From Candidatus Villigracilis proximus (GTDB lineage Bacteria; Chloroflexota; Anaerolineae; Anaerolineales; Villigracilaceae), in the NCBI GenBank assembly GCA_016715195.1, contig JADKBB010000018.1, positions 35,366 through 99,365 of the forward strand: DNA of 64,000 bases, given 5' to 3'. Below the pieces are notes generated by a model. It saw only the letters and a program-made list of their open reading frames with translations, made no database searches and had not been told where the DNA came from. Made by a program: the position numbers and the translations under genes. Below are positions 45,583 through 54,000 of this stretch, in pieces (positions within the stretch are counted from its first letter, which is position 1; each line of letters starts with the position of its first letter).

Positions 45583-46260
45583 TTATTTTGGAAGGCGGGG
45601 GCTGACAAATGCCGCGTCACCGAGTTCTCCGGTCTCAACATAAATTGTGCGTTCACAAATATTCGTCACACGATCTCCAGCCCGCTCCAGATTATGCGCC
45701 ACCCAAAGCAGGTAATTGGCGCGTTCCATATTGTGAGCGCCGTGAACAACAAAATCCATTAACTCAGCATAGAGACCGTTATACATATTATCAATAATAT
45801 CATCATCAGAGATGATGCGAACCGCGGAGGGCGCATTGGTGTGGATAAACGCGGTCATCGCGCGGTGCAGCATATCGGAGGCTTTGATCCCCATTTCGTA
45901 CGTGGTACTCAAAAAGCGCGGAACGCTAATGCCTTCAGACATCAGATTAATCCGCGCGATCGTTTTGGCGTAATCACCGATTCTTTCCAACTCAGTGCAA
46001 ATGTTCATCGCAGATGCCAGAAAGCGCAGGTCATGTAAAACAGGAGCCTCAGCCGCGATCGCAACGATGATCTGCCCCTCCAGGTCAAACCGTTTTCTAT
46101 TGATCTTCAGGTCATTATCACGAACAATCTGAGATCTCTCCATATCATGATCTTTCAGGGCAGATACAGATTCGATCAGGGCGGTCTCCACCATGCTGCT
46201 TAGAATCAATAGTTCATCGCGAATAATTTGGAGCTGCTGGTCAAGGGTTTTACGTGGCAT
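45583..46260 (-). CDS. phoU: Phosphate signalling protein PhoU
   Basis: 225 residues from ATG 46260 (MPRKTLDQQLQIIRDEL); an upstream in-frame ATG would extend the protein into the Pho box and is rejected. Two three-helix bundles with metal-binding motifs EXXXD-type: ELERIGDYAKTIARIN and NLERAGDRVTNICERTIY. Links Pst transport to PhoR and represses the Pho response. First gene of the polyphosphate operon; a second phoU is at 55399. Confidence 0.93.
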   Translation of the reverse strand: MPRKTLDQQLQIIRDELLILSSMVETALIESVSALKDHDMERSQIVRDNDLKINRKRFDLEGQIIVAIAAEAPVLHDLRFLASAMNICTELERIGDYAKTIARINLMSEGISVPRFLSTTYEMGIKASDMLHRAMTAFIHTNAPSAVRIISDDDIIDNMYNGLYAELMDFVVHGAHNMERANYLLWVAHNLERAGDRVTNICERTIYVETGELGDAAFVSPRLPK

Positions 46261-46318
46261 ATGATTTTTCTTCCAAGGAATGGCGTCTTTATAAGATAGT
46301 CGATTGAAGTTAACACCC

Positions 46319-46346
46319 ACCAAAGGTATTGTTAACAACGAGTTAA
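46319..46346 (-). promoter_or_regulatory. Pho box upstream of phoU-ppx-CHAD-sixA-ppk
   Basis: On the minus strand TTAACT (46346-46341), five bases, TTAACA (46335-46330), five bases, then a weaker TTTGGT. The 11-bp period matches the site upstream of phoB. Sits in the divergent gap shared with the plus-strand gene at 46447. Confidence 0.7.
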
Positions 46347-46446
46347 GAAAAATCAGAACTGAATTTAAACAATACATTAATTTCCCGTTCCCCGCGGCTT
46401 AATACACACTGGATACACTTGCTCAAAAACAAACAGGGAGCAGCAC

Positions 46447-47474
46447 ATGGGCAATATCCTTTTTATTTGCGGGTCATTGAACCAAACCACGCAAATGCAC
46501 GCAATCGCTCGTAATTTAATGAATGAAAACAACTGCCATTTCACTTCTTATTACGGAGATGGGATAGTCAACTTATTAGCCAAAATAGGCTGGTTAAATT
46601 TCACAGTGTTGGGCGGACGACATAAACGCGAAACTGAGGAATATTTTTTGCGTCACAACCTGCAAGTTGATCCGCGCGGAGAAGCACATTCGTACGATAT
46701 GGTGGTTACATGCAGTGATCTGTTGATCAAAAAAATATCAGGGGCAAACGTACAGTATTGGTACAGGAAGGAATCACAGAACCCGAGGGAATCATGTATC
46801 ACCTGGTGAAATGGCTGAAACTCCCCCGTTATTTAGCCAACACATCCACCAATGGATTATCCAATGAATACGATATGTTTTGCGTAGCCTCCGAAGGGTA
46901 TGCGGAATTATTCGTCCGCAAAGGTGTGCCAGAGAGCAAAATAGCGGTGACAGGAATTCCAAATTTTGATAATTTAAAAACCGCGCACAACAATAATTTC
47001 CAATTTCACGGTCATGTACTTGCAGCCACATCTCCGCTGCGCGAAACCTTCCGCTTTGATGACCGCCGGGCTTTTATTCAAAAATGCAAGGCGATCGCCG
47101 GAGAGCGCACACTCATCTTCAAATTACACCCTCTGGAAGACGCAGAAAGAGCCATCCGCGAAATCCACGAAAACGCTCCAAACTCGCTTGTCTTTGCCTA
47201 TGGCGATATTAATCCGATGATCGCAAATGCCGAAGTGGTCATCACACAGCAATCCACCTGTACGTATGTCGCAATCGCACTGGACAAGGAAGTTCACACG
47301 AACTTAAATATTGAAGAATTGAAACAATTAATGCCTCTCCAGAATGACGGCTTATCTGCGGAATACATCTCCCGCATCTGCGAACGTGTGCTGCACACAC
47401 CCGCAGAAGTATTACAGGCAAAACGCAGGCAAGCCCAGCCCCGCCTCAAACGGGAACAAGCCCGGTTTTATTAA
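46447..47474 (+). CDS. GT-B-fold protein, possible glycosyl- or glycerophosphotransferase (frameshifted)
   Basis: Frame 1 covers NILFICGSLNQTTQMHAIARNL to DLLIKKI; near 46738 one base is lost, and the other frame continues RGKRTVLVQEGITEPEG without a gap, so this is one gene of about 342 residues. The C-terminal half (FCVASEGYAELFVRKGVPESKI, LIFKLHPLEDAERAI, ANAEVVITQQSTCTYVAIAL) resembles the nucleotide-binding half of CDP-glycerol glycerophosphotransferases and UDP-GlcNAc 2-epimerase-like proteins. Divergent from phoU across a Pho box. A role in remodelling surface polymers under phosphate control is speculation. Confidence 0.65.
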
Positions 47475-47487
47475 TCTTGCATTTTTG

Positions 47488-47526
47488 TTTACCAGTTGTT
47501 AACTGTTTCTTAGGTCATTATTAAAA
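47488..47526 (+). promoter_or_regulatory. Pho box upstream of the 35-residue peptide gene
   Basis: Four half-sites with strict 11-bp period: TTTACC (47488), TTAACT (47499), TTAGGT (47510), TTAAAA (47521), each separated by five bases. Confidence 0.65.
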
Positions 47527-47565
47527 GTATTGAAGTATTATATTGAATATAGAAATGGAGAGCGT

Positions 47566-47673
47566 ATGGAAACAATTTTACCTTCAGTGATTTTTGTATC
47601 TATGGTTGTTATCTTCGGTGTCGATGCGACCCGCAAACGCCGCGACTTTCTGAAGAAAATCAAACGCGCTTAA
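47566..47673 (+). CDS. 35-residue single-span membrane peptide
   Basis: Short gene with AATGGAG ahead of the ATG: a hydrophobic helix (ILPSVIFVSMVVIFGV, residues 4-19) then a basic tail (RKRRDFLKKIKRA). It has its own terminator and a Pho-box array 40 bp upstream, so it is likely expressed under phosphate limitation. Small peptides of this shape often modulate a membrane kinase or transporter, but no family is recognised. Confidence 0.6.
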   Translation: METILPSVIFVSMVVIFGVDATRKRRDFLKKIKRA

Positions 47674-47710
47674 TTCATTTTTCTCCTCCTTATTGCCTCT
47701 CTGAGGCATG

Positions 47711-47738
47711 CTACCCGCCACTCCGCGGGTAGTTTTTT
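47711..47738 (+). terminator. Rho-independent terminator
   Basis: Stem CTACCCGC (47711-47718) with GCGGGTAG (47725-47732), six-base loop, six T residues. Confidence 0.92.
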
Positions 47739-47739
47739 G

Positions 47740-47789
47740 TTAACAGAAGCTATACAATTCCTTAAGACAATCTTCACAGGTTTTTAACC
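47740..47789 (+). promoter_or_regulatory. Five-half-site Pho box upstream of the PHP gene
   Basis: Half-sites TTAACA (47740), TATACA (47751), TTAAGA (47762), TTCACA (47773) and TTAACC (47784), each followed by exactly five bases. It is the longest array in the window and ends 117 bp before the ATG. Confidence 0.75.
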
Positions 47790-47906
47790 GCCGGCAAGTA
47801 CACTTTAGCTATTAAAAAATATTATTCACAGATTTTGAACATCTTTTGAAGGCATTTTTGTAATCGTTAAGCAGCACAAATTACTGCTTTTGACAGGAGA
47901 AATAAA

Positions 47907-48617
47907 ATGGGACTCGCCGATTTACATTTACACACAATTTACAGCTACGACGGCACCGCCTCACTGGCTGCTGTTTTAAACCGTGCAAAACAACTCGGAC
48001 TGGATGTGATCGCCATCACTGACCATGACGAGATCGCGGGCGCCTTGAAGGCGATGAAACTCGCATCAAACTACGGCGTGGAAGTGATCCCCGGAAGTGA
48101 AATTACCACCGCTGACGGAGACCTGCTGGCCTTCTTCATCACAGAAAAAGTTCCTGCCGGCCTTTCACTGATCGAAACCGTTTTACGGGTACGCGAGCTG
48201 GGCGGCGTTTGTGTGGCTCCACACCCCATGGCGGGCGGAATGGGAATGAAAAGCCTGAGCGCACGTACGATTTTGGAGGCATTGCGCAATCCTCTGGTGG
48301 CAGAGACCTTGATCGGCATTGAAACCTACAACGGCACATCCATTGACCGCATCAGCAATCATTCTGCAAATCTTCTTGCCAGCAGTTTGAGTATCGCCAA
48401 AACAGGCAGCAGCGATGCGCATGTGATAGACACCATCGGATTTGGAACAACTGAATTTGAAGGCAGCACCGCGGCAGATCTATTAATGGCCTTGAAAAAT
48501 AAAACAACCAAAGCCCGCAGACAAAACGAGTGGAGCGCATTTAGAATTATCGGCAGTTGGGGAATGCGTTATATGGAAAGTGCGTTTGTCCGTTTGACGG
48601 GTCTTGCCTGGGCATAA
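47907..48617 (+). CDS. PHP-domain phosphoesterase
   Basis: 236 residues. Four PHP metal-binding motifs: ADLHLHTIYSYDG, ITDHDEIAGA, APHPMAGGMG and TGSSDAHVID. Relatives include RNase AM/YciV nucleotide phosphatases and histidinol phosphatases; polymerase-linked PHP domains are excluded by size. AGGAGA before the ATG. A large Pho box upstream points to phosphate scavenging from a phosphomonoester or oligonucleotide. Confidence 0.88.
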   Translation: MGLADLHLHTIYSYDGTASLAAVLNRAKQLGLDVIAITDHDEIAGALKAMKLASNYGVEVIPGSEITTADGDLLAFFITEKVPAGLSLIETVLRVRELGGVCVAPHPMAGGMGMKSLSARTILEALRNPLVAETLIGIETYNGTSIDRISNHSANLLASSLSIAKTGSSDAHVIDTIGFGTTEFEGSTAADLLMALKNKTTKARRQNEWSAFRIIGSWGMRYMESAFVRLTGLAWA

Positions 48618-48717
48618 AAAACCATCTCTTTATAAAATCGTTGCCGCAACTACTTAAAAAGGAACCAATAAAGCAAAAAGAACCATAAAAATTCTAGACC
48701 ATGAGCAAAATTAACCA

Positions 48718-49542
48718 ATGAAAAATATTTTAGTCACAAATGATGACGGCGTCCTTGCGCCCGGGCTTTTGGCTCTGGCGCAGGAAATGCGTCATCTCGG
48801 GAAAGTCACCATCCTCGCACCTGATCGCAACTGGTCTGGCGGCGGACATGTAAAAACATTAGACCGCGCCTTGCGTTTGCGTGAGTTCCATCTTGAAGAT
48901 GGTTCACAAGCTTTTGCAAGTGATGGCGCTCCATCGGATTGCGTTGCGCTGGCAATGCTCGGTTATTTCAAAGAGCAATTTGATCTGGTGGTTTCCGGTA
49001 TTAACGTCGGTGCAAATCTGGGGCATGATGTCACCTACTCAGGAACAGTCACTGCGGCGATGGAAGCTGTCATCGCGGGTGTGCCCGGTGTGGCAGTATC
49101 ACTTGAAGTGCCGGAAGGACTCGTCGGCCCGATTGATTTTCAACCCGCCGCCCATGCCGCCCGTATCACCGTTCAAAATGTACTCGCCAATGGGTTACCC
49201 GCTGAAACCTTATTGAACGTCAATGTGCCTTTTCTGAAAGCAGAGGATATTCATGGCTTTCGTCTCACACGCCAGGGACTGCGTGTTTATCACAGCCGCC
49301 TGGACGAACGCACAGACCCACGCGGACGCCCCTATTACTGGATCGGTGGTGACGCGCCGACGGGTGTCTCAGAATCAGGAACAGATGTCGGGGCGTTGGC
49401 TGCGGGGTTTGTATCCGTCACCCCTTTACAGCTTGATCTAACCGCCTACCGCGCCATTTCCGATCTGAATACATGGAACTGGCATTCCCAACCTTTTGAA
49501 TTATCGCTCCTTACTCCTTCTATAGTCACGGTAGAAAAGTAA
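48718..49542 (+). CDS. surE: 5'/3'-nucleotidase SurE
   Basis: 274 residues. Start ILVTNDDGVLAPGLLAL with the metal-binding Asp pair, then APDRNWSGGGH, and VSGINVGANLGHDVTYSGTVTAAMEA (Asn and Ser/Thr of the active site). Releases phosphate from nucleoside monophosphates and can have exopolyphosphatase activity. Follows the PHP gene by 100 bp on the same strand with no terminator between, so both may respond to the same Pho box. Confidence 0.94.
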   Translation: MKNILVTNDDGVLAPGLLALAQEMRHLGKVTILAPDRNWSGGGHVKTLDRALRLREFHLEDGSQAFASDGAPSDCVALAMLGYFKEQFDLVVSGINVGANLGHDVTYSGTVTAAMEAVIAGVPGVAVSLEVPEGLVGPIDFQPAAHAARITVQNVLANGLPAETLLNVNVPFLKAEDIHGFRLTRQGLRVYHSRLDERTDPRGRPYYWIGGDAPTGVSESGTDVGALAAGFVSVTPLQLDLTAYRAISDLNTWNWHSQPFELSLLTPSIVTVEK

Positions 49543-49586
49543 AAACGTTCATTCACTCCTTCTTAGTTGTCTTCCACGCGAAGACA

Positions 49587-49616
49587 CTGCCCGTCATTTC
49601 TGACGGGCAGTTTTTT
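49587..49616 (+). terminator. Rho-independent terminator
   Basis: Ten-base stem CTGCCCGTCA (49587-49596) with TGACGGGCAG (49601-49610), TTTC loop, six T residues. A Pho box starts two bases later, as at 47711-47740. Confidence 0.95.
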
Positions 49617-49617
49617 A

Positions 49618-49645
49618 TTAACGAGATGTTAACCTATTCTTCCAT
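49618..49645 (+). promoter_or_regulatory. Pho box upstream of the first pst operon
   Basis: TTAACG (49618-49623) and TTAACC (49629-49634) with a five-base spacer, then a weaker TTCCAT at 49640. 61-88 bp upstream of pstS. Confidence 0.72.
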
Positions 49646-49705
49646 TGCCCTTAAGAGCAGTTGTTTATCATCTCACTGTTGTATATAACCTATAGGAGAA
49701 AAGAA

Positions 49706-51700
49706 ATGTCCAAAACAGTACGTTCATTTTTGTTTGTAGTAGTGGCCATGAGCCTCTTGCTCGCCGCCTGCGGCGCCCCAGCCACCGAAGTTGCAATTGA
49801 AGCCCCCACCGAGGCTGCTGCCACTGAAGTTCCCGCTGAACCCACCGCCGTCCCCGCTGAAGACCCAATGGCGATGTATGCCCCTGACGCAGTCACTGGC
49901 GATGTCATCACCGCTGGTTCCTCCACCGTGTTCCCTCTTTCCGAACGCATGTCCGAACTCTTCCAACAGGAAGGTTACACTGGCAACATCACCGTTGACA
50001 GCATCGGCTCAGGCGCTGGTTTTGAACGCTTCTGCGTTGCCGGCGAATCTGATGTAGCCAATGCTTCCCGCGCTATCAAAGACAGCGAAGTTGAAGCCTG
50101 CGCCGCCATCGGCCGCGAACCCATCGAATTCCGCGTGGGTACCGACGCCCTCACTGTCGTCGTCAGCGCTGAAAATGATTTCGTCACCGCTCTTTCCAAA
50201 GAACAACTTGGCAAGATCTTCACCGGCCAGATCACCACTTGGAATGAAATTGATGCAGCCTACCCTGCCGAAGCCATTCTCGTTTACGGCCCAGGCGCTG
50301 ACAGCGGCACTTTCGATTTCTTCAATGAAGTCATTGTTGCTCCTCTCTACCTCAATGCTGATGGAAAAGCTGATGTCGCCGCTGGCGAAGAAGCTATCCT
50401 CGGACTCGAAGGCGCTCAGTTCTCTGAAGATGACAACGTCCTCGTTCAGGGTGTCGAAGGCAGCCCCTATGCCATTGGTTACTTCGGTTTCGCTTACTTC
50501 TCTGAAAACTCCGGCGCTTTGAAGGCCGTTGCTGTTGAAGGCGTCGAACCCAATCAGACCACTGTCGATGATGGTTCCTATCCCATCTCACGCCCGCTTT
50601 TCATCTACTCTGACGCGAAGATCCTCACCGAGAAACCTCAGGTTGCCGCTTTCATTTACTTCTACTTGAGCAATGTCAACGACAACATCGTCGATGTCGG
50701 TTACTTCCCCGCTCCTGAAGCTGACCTCACCGCTTCAATGGACGCATGGATGTCTGCTACAAGCGGCGAAGCCATGGCTCCTGCTGCTGATGAAGCAATG
50801 GCAATGTACGCCCCTGACGCAGTCACTGGCGATGTCATCACCGCTGGTTCCTCCACCGTGTTCCCTCTTTCCGAACGCATGTCCAAACTCTTCCAACAGG
50901 AAGGTTACACTGGCAATATCACCGTTGACAGCATCGGTTCAGGCGCTGGTTTTGAACGCTTCTGCGTTGCCGGCGAATCTGATGTAGCCAATGCTTCCCG
51001 CGCCATCAAAGACAGCGAAGTTGAAGCCTGCGCCGCCATCGGCCGCGAACCCATCGAATTCCGCGTGGGTACCGACGCCCTCACTGTCGTCGTCAGCGCT
51101 GAAAATGATTTCGTCACCGCTCTTTCCAAAGAACAACTTGGCAAGATCTTCACCGGCCAGATCACCACTTGGAATGAAATTGATGCAGCCTACCCCGCCG
51201 AAGCCATTCTCGTTTACGGCCCAGGCGCTGACAGCGGCACTTTCGATTTCTTCAACGAATCTGTGGTTGCTCCTCTCTACCTCAATGCTGATGGAAAAGC
51301 TGATGTCGCCGCTGGCGAAGAAGCTATCCTCGGACTCGAAGGCGCTCAGTTCTCTGAAGATGACAACGTCCTCGTTCAGGGTGTTGAAGGCAGCCCATAC
51401 GCCATTGGTTACTTCGGTTTCGCTTACTTCTCTGAAAACTCCGGCGCTTTGAAGGCCGTTGCTGTTGAAGGTGTCGAACCCAATCAGACCACTGTCGATG
51501 ATGGTTCCTACCCCATCTCACGCCCGCTTTTCATCTACTCTGACGCGAAGATCCTCACCGAGAAACCTCAGGTTGCCGCTTTCATTTACTTCTACTTGAG
51601 CAATGTCAACGACAACATCGCTGATGTCGGTTACTTCCCCGCTCCTGAAGCTGACCTCACCGCTTCAATGGACGCATGGATGTCTGCTACAAGCAAATAA
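49706..51700 (+). CDS. pstS: PstS phosphate-binding lipoprotein made of two fused, nearly identical copies
   Basis: 664 residues. The ATG at 49706 follows ATAGGAG and starts a lipoprotein signal (LLLAAC). Two PstS domains of about 300 residues follow, each with GDVITAGSSTVFPLSERMS, SIGSGAGFERFC, SDVANASRAIKDSE, and GADSGTFDFFNE, all phosphate-contact regions. The copies are offset by exactly 930 bp (49871 and 50801) and differ at only a few codons, for example EVIV versus ESVV and silent changes, so the duplication is recent or kept uniform by conversion. Family members normally have a single domain. A stem-loop separates it from pstC. Confidence 0.92.
   Translation: MSKTVRSFLFVVVAMSLLLAACGAPATEVAIEAPTEAAATEVPAEPTAVPAEDPMAMYAPDAVTGDVITAGSSTVFPLSERMSELFQQEGYTGNITVDSIGSGAGFERFCVAGESDVANASRAIKDSEVEACAAIGREPIEFRVGTDALTVVVSAENDFVTALSKEQLGKIFTGQITTWNEIDAAYPAEAILVYGPGADSGTFDFFNEVIVAPLYLNADGKADVAAGEEAILGLEGAQFSEDDNVLVQGVEGSPYAIGYFGFAYFSENSGALKAVAVEGVEPNQTTVDDGSYPISRPLFIYSDAKILTEKPQVAAFIYFYLSNVNDNIVDVGYFPAPEADLTASMDAWMSATSGEAMAPAADEAMAMYAPDAVTGDVITAGSSTVFPLSERMSKLFQQEGYTGNITVDSIGSGAGFERFCVAGESDVANASRAIKDSEVEACAAIGREPIEFRVGTDALTVVVSAENDFVTALSKEQLGKIFTGQITTWNEIDAAYPAEAILVYGPGADSGTFDFFNESVVAPLYLNADGKADVAAGEEAILGLEGAQFSEDDNVLVQGVEGSPYAIGYFGFAYFSENSGALKAVAVEGVEPNQTTVDDGSYPISRPLFIYSDAKILTEKPQVAAFIYFYLSNVNDNIADVGYFPAPEADLTASMDAWMSATSK
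49871..50756 (+). repeat. Copy 1 of the 930-bp tandem duplication in pstS
   Basis: Pairs base-for-base with 50801-51686 at an offset of 930 bp, with only scattered substitutions and no indels noticed. Confidence 0.85.
50801..51686 (+). repeat. Copy 2 of the 930-bp tandem duplication in pstS
   Basis: Second copy of the phosphate-binding domain. The junction is a short linker (SGEAMAPAADEAMAMYAPDA) not present at the N-terminus. Confidence 0.85.
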
Positions 51701-51720
51701 AAAAAATAAAAAATAACACG

Positions 51721-51751
51721 GGGCTGGTCTCATAAAAAATGGGGCCAGCCC
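51721..51751 (+). promoter_or_regulatory. Intercistronic stem-loop between pstS and pstC
   Basis: GGGCTGG (51721-51727) with CCAGCCC (51745-51751). No T-tract follows. Such stems after pstS can keep the binding protein more abundant than the membrane subunits. Confidence 0.6.
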
Positions 51752-51794
51752 ATTCGTGCTATATAAGCAAGCCTATGGAATCATAGAGCGAAAA

Positions 51795-52736
51795 ATGAAA
51801 CAAGAAAACACAACCCTGGAAAATAAAAATTTCCGTCCGCTCGATCTAAAAAAGAAATTACGCCCCGGTGAATCAGTCATCCAATCCCTGCTATTCATGT
51901 CGGGAATTTTGTCTATTTTCATCACCGTCGCCATTGTTTACGAACTGGGCAAGGAAGCCCTGCTTTTCTTCACCACCCCCGGTGTAACCCTGACTAAATT
52001 CTTTACGACAACCCAATGGTCACCAGGCATTGGACTTTTTGGAATCTGGCCGCTGGTGACATCGACTCTCATCACAAGCGCGATTGCCATCTTCGTCTCG
52101 CTTCCTCTCGGACTGTCAGCGGCTCTGTTTCTAAGTGAATACGCCTCCCCGAAAGCGCGAGCCACCTTAAAACCCATTCTTGAAGTACTGGCGGGAATCC
52201 CAACTGTTGTATATGGTTATTTTGCCCTACTCTTCATGACCCCCCTCCTGCAAAGTATTTTCGGCGACGCAGTGCAAGTGTATAACATGCTGTCTGCGGG
52301 GATCGTGATGGGCATCATGATTCTGCCTTTGATCTCCTCCATGAGCGAAGACGCCTTAAGCGCGGTACCGCGTTCTTTACGTGAAGGCGCATACGCCATG
52401 GGCGCAACAAAATTTGAAACCAGTATTCAAGTTGTTTTACCCGCCTCCCTCTCTGGTGTTGGCGCGGCGTTGATCATCGGCATCTCACGCGCCGTCGGTG
52501 AAACCATGATCGTCGCAGTTGCGGCAGGTTCAGGACCAAACTTCACTTTTAATCCCTTCAAAGCAGCCGAGACCATGACCGGTCATATCGCCCGCATTAG
52601 CGGCGGCGACTTGAGTTATAACTCCATTGATTACAACAGCCTTTTCGCAGTTGCGTTGATGTTATTCCTTGTCACCCTGGTTTTAAATCTCGTCAGCCAG
52701 GTGATTGTTGAACGTTTCCGCGAGAAGTACGAGTAG
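51795..52736 (+). CDS. pstC: Phosphate ABC transporter permease PstC
   Basis: 313 residues from ATG 51795; a GTG at 51756 would lengthen it into the hairpin region. Six transmembrane helices, and the permease loop AYAMGATKFETSIQVVLPASLSGVGAALIIGISRAVGET, which holds the EAA-like motif. Pairs with the PstA encoded 6 bp downstream. Confidence 0.93.
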   Translation: MKQENTTLENKNFRPLDLKKKLRPGESVIQSLLFMSGILSIFITVAIVYELGKEALLFFTTPGVTLTKFFTTTQWSPGIGLFGIWPLVTSTLITSAIAIFVSLPLGLSAALFLSEYASPKARATLKPILEVLAGIPTVVYGYFALLFMTPLLQSIFGDAVQVYNMLSAGIVMGIMILPLISSMSEDALSAVPRSLREGAYAMGATKFETSIQVVLPASLSGVGAALIIGISRAVGETMIVAVAAGSGPNFTFNPFKAAETMTGHIARISGGDLSYNSIDYNSLFAVALMLFLVTLVLNLVSQVIVERFREKYE

Positions 52737-52742
52737 GCAATC

Positions 52743-53981
52743 ATGAATCCAACAGATAACCATTATCCCGAAGGCCAGTCTTTTCGTAATTCACTCAATA
52801 GCCGCTACCGAGTCGCATCCATCTGGCAGGCGCTATTTTTCTCCGCCTTACTGATCGCCATGCTCAGCCTTGCAGCCCTTCTTTACAACGTAGTAGACGG
52901 CGCATTCGGTTATGTAGCTTATGAATACAAAAACGACCCGGCAGAATTCAGCGCAAAACCGCTCGATGACCTGAACAAACAGGAATTACTTGATATTCTA
53001 AAAGCCAATCTTTCAGATGGCGCTTACAACAAGTTAAATAATGAACAGGCAATGGAAAAACGTTCCAAGTCTGATTTATACACACTCGTTTTGGAACGTT
53101 TGATTCAAATTGACACAAAACAAACCTGGTCCATGACTGCTTCAATTTTTGACGCAAACGAAGTCAAAGCCGAAGCTGCAAAAAAATACCCGGAAGCAAA
53201 ACTGGAATTCCGTTCATGGCTTACACCGATATTCCTCACCACACCCATGTCATCCAAAGCGGAATTTGCAGGTGTACGCACTGCCATCCTTGGCTCATTA
53301 TGGATGGTGGGCATCGCCATTCTCTTCGCTCTGCCAATTGGCACCGGTGCGGCGATCTATTTGCAGGAATACGCCACAAAGAACTTTTTAAACCGCATTA
53401 TTCAAACCAATATTAATAATCTCGCAGGCGTGCCAAGCATCGTCTATGGAATGCTCGGGCTGGCAATCTTCGTCCGCGCACTGGAACCCTTTACCAGCGG
53501 AAGCATATTCGGCATCACAGACTCAAACGGACGCACGATCTTATCCGCCGGCCTAACCATGGGCATCCTCGTCCTGCCGCTGATCATCATCAACGGACAG
53601 GAAGCCATCAAGGCTGTGCCTGATTCACTACGACAAGCCGCGTACGGCATCGGTGCCACGCGCTGGCAAACGATCTGGCACCATGTACTGCCCAACGCCC
53701 TGCCCGGTATTCTCACCGGCAGTATTCTGGCCGTCTCCCGCGCCATTGGCGAAACCGCCCCGCTGATCGTGGTGGGCGCATCCACTTTCATCAGTCTTGA
53801 CCCGGAAGGCCCATTCTCCAAATTTACCGCCCTGCCCATTCAAATCTATCAATGGACAACCCGCGCCCAAACAGAATTCCATTCCATTGCAGCCAGCGCC
53901 ATCATTGTTCTGCTTGTCCTATTGTTAACCTTAAACGCCGCCGCAGTCATTATCCGCAACCGCGTGCAGAGAAAATATTAA
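52743..53981 (+). CDS. pstA: Phosphate ABC transporter permease PstA with enlarged loop
   Basis: 412 residues, over 100 more than usual. The extra part is a hydrophilic helical stretch between the first helix and the core (about residues 55-165, including LDDLNKQELLDILKANLSD and a Lys/Glu-rich run), expected outside the membrane. The core has five helices and the loop AYGIGATRWQTIWHHVLPNALPGILTGSILAVSRAIGET. The last residues RNRVQRKY are basic. The insert may contact the double PstS. Confidence 0.92.
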   Translation: MNPTDNHYPEGQSFRNSLNSRYRVASIWQALFFSALLIAMLSLAALLYNVVDGAFGYVAYEYKNDPAEFSAKPLDDLNKQELLDILKANLSDGAYNKLNNEQAMEKRSKSDLYTLVLERLIQIDTKQTWSMTASIFDANEVKAEAAKKYPEAKLEFRSWLTPIFLTTPMSSKAEFAGVRTAILGSLWMVGIAILFALPIGTGAAIYLQEYATKNFLNRIIQTNINNLAGVPSIVYGMLGLAIFVRALEPFTSGSIFGITDSNGRTILSAGLTMGILVLPLIIINGQEAIKAVPDSLRQAAYGIGATRWQTIWHHVLPNALPGILTGSILAVSRAIGETAPLIVVGASTFISLDPEGPFSKFTALPIQIYQWTTRAQTEFHSIAASAIIVLLVLLLTLNAAAVIIRNRVQRKY

Positions 53982-54000
53982 GTGCTTGAAGGAATAAGCC

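Noticed and set aside
49871..51686. Tandem pstS copies as an assembly artefact
   Set aside because: The copies differ at several positions including amino-acid changes, which a collapsed or duplicated contig would not produce.
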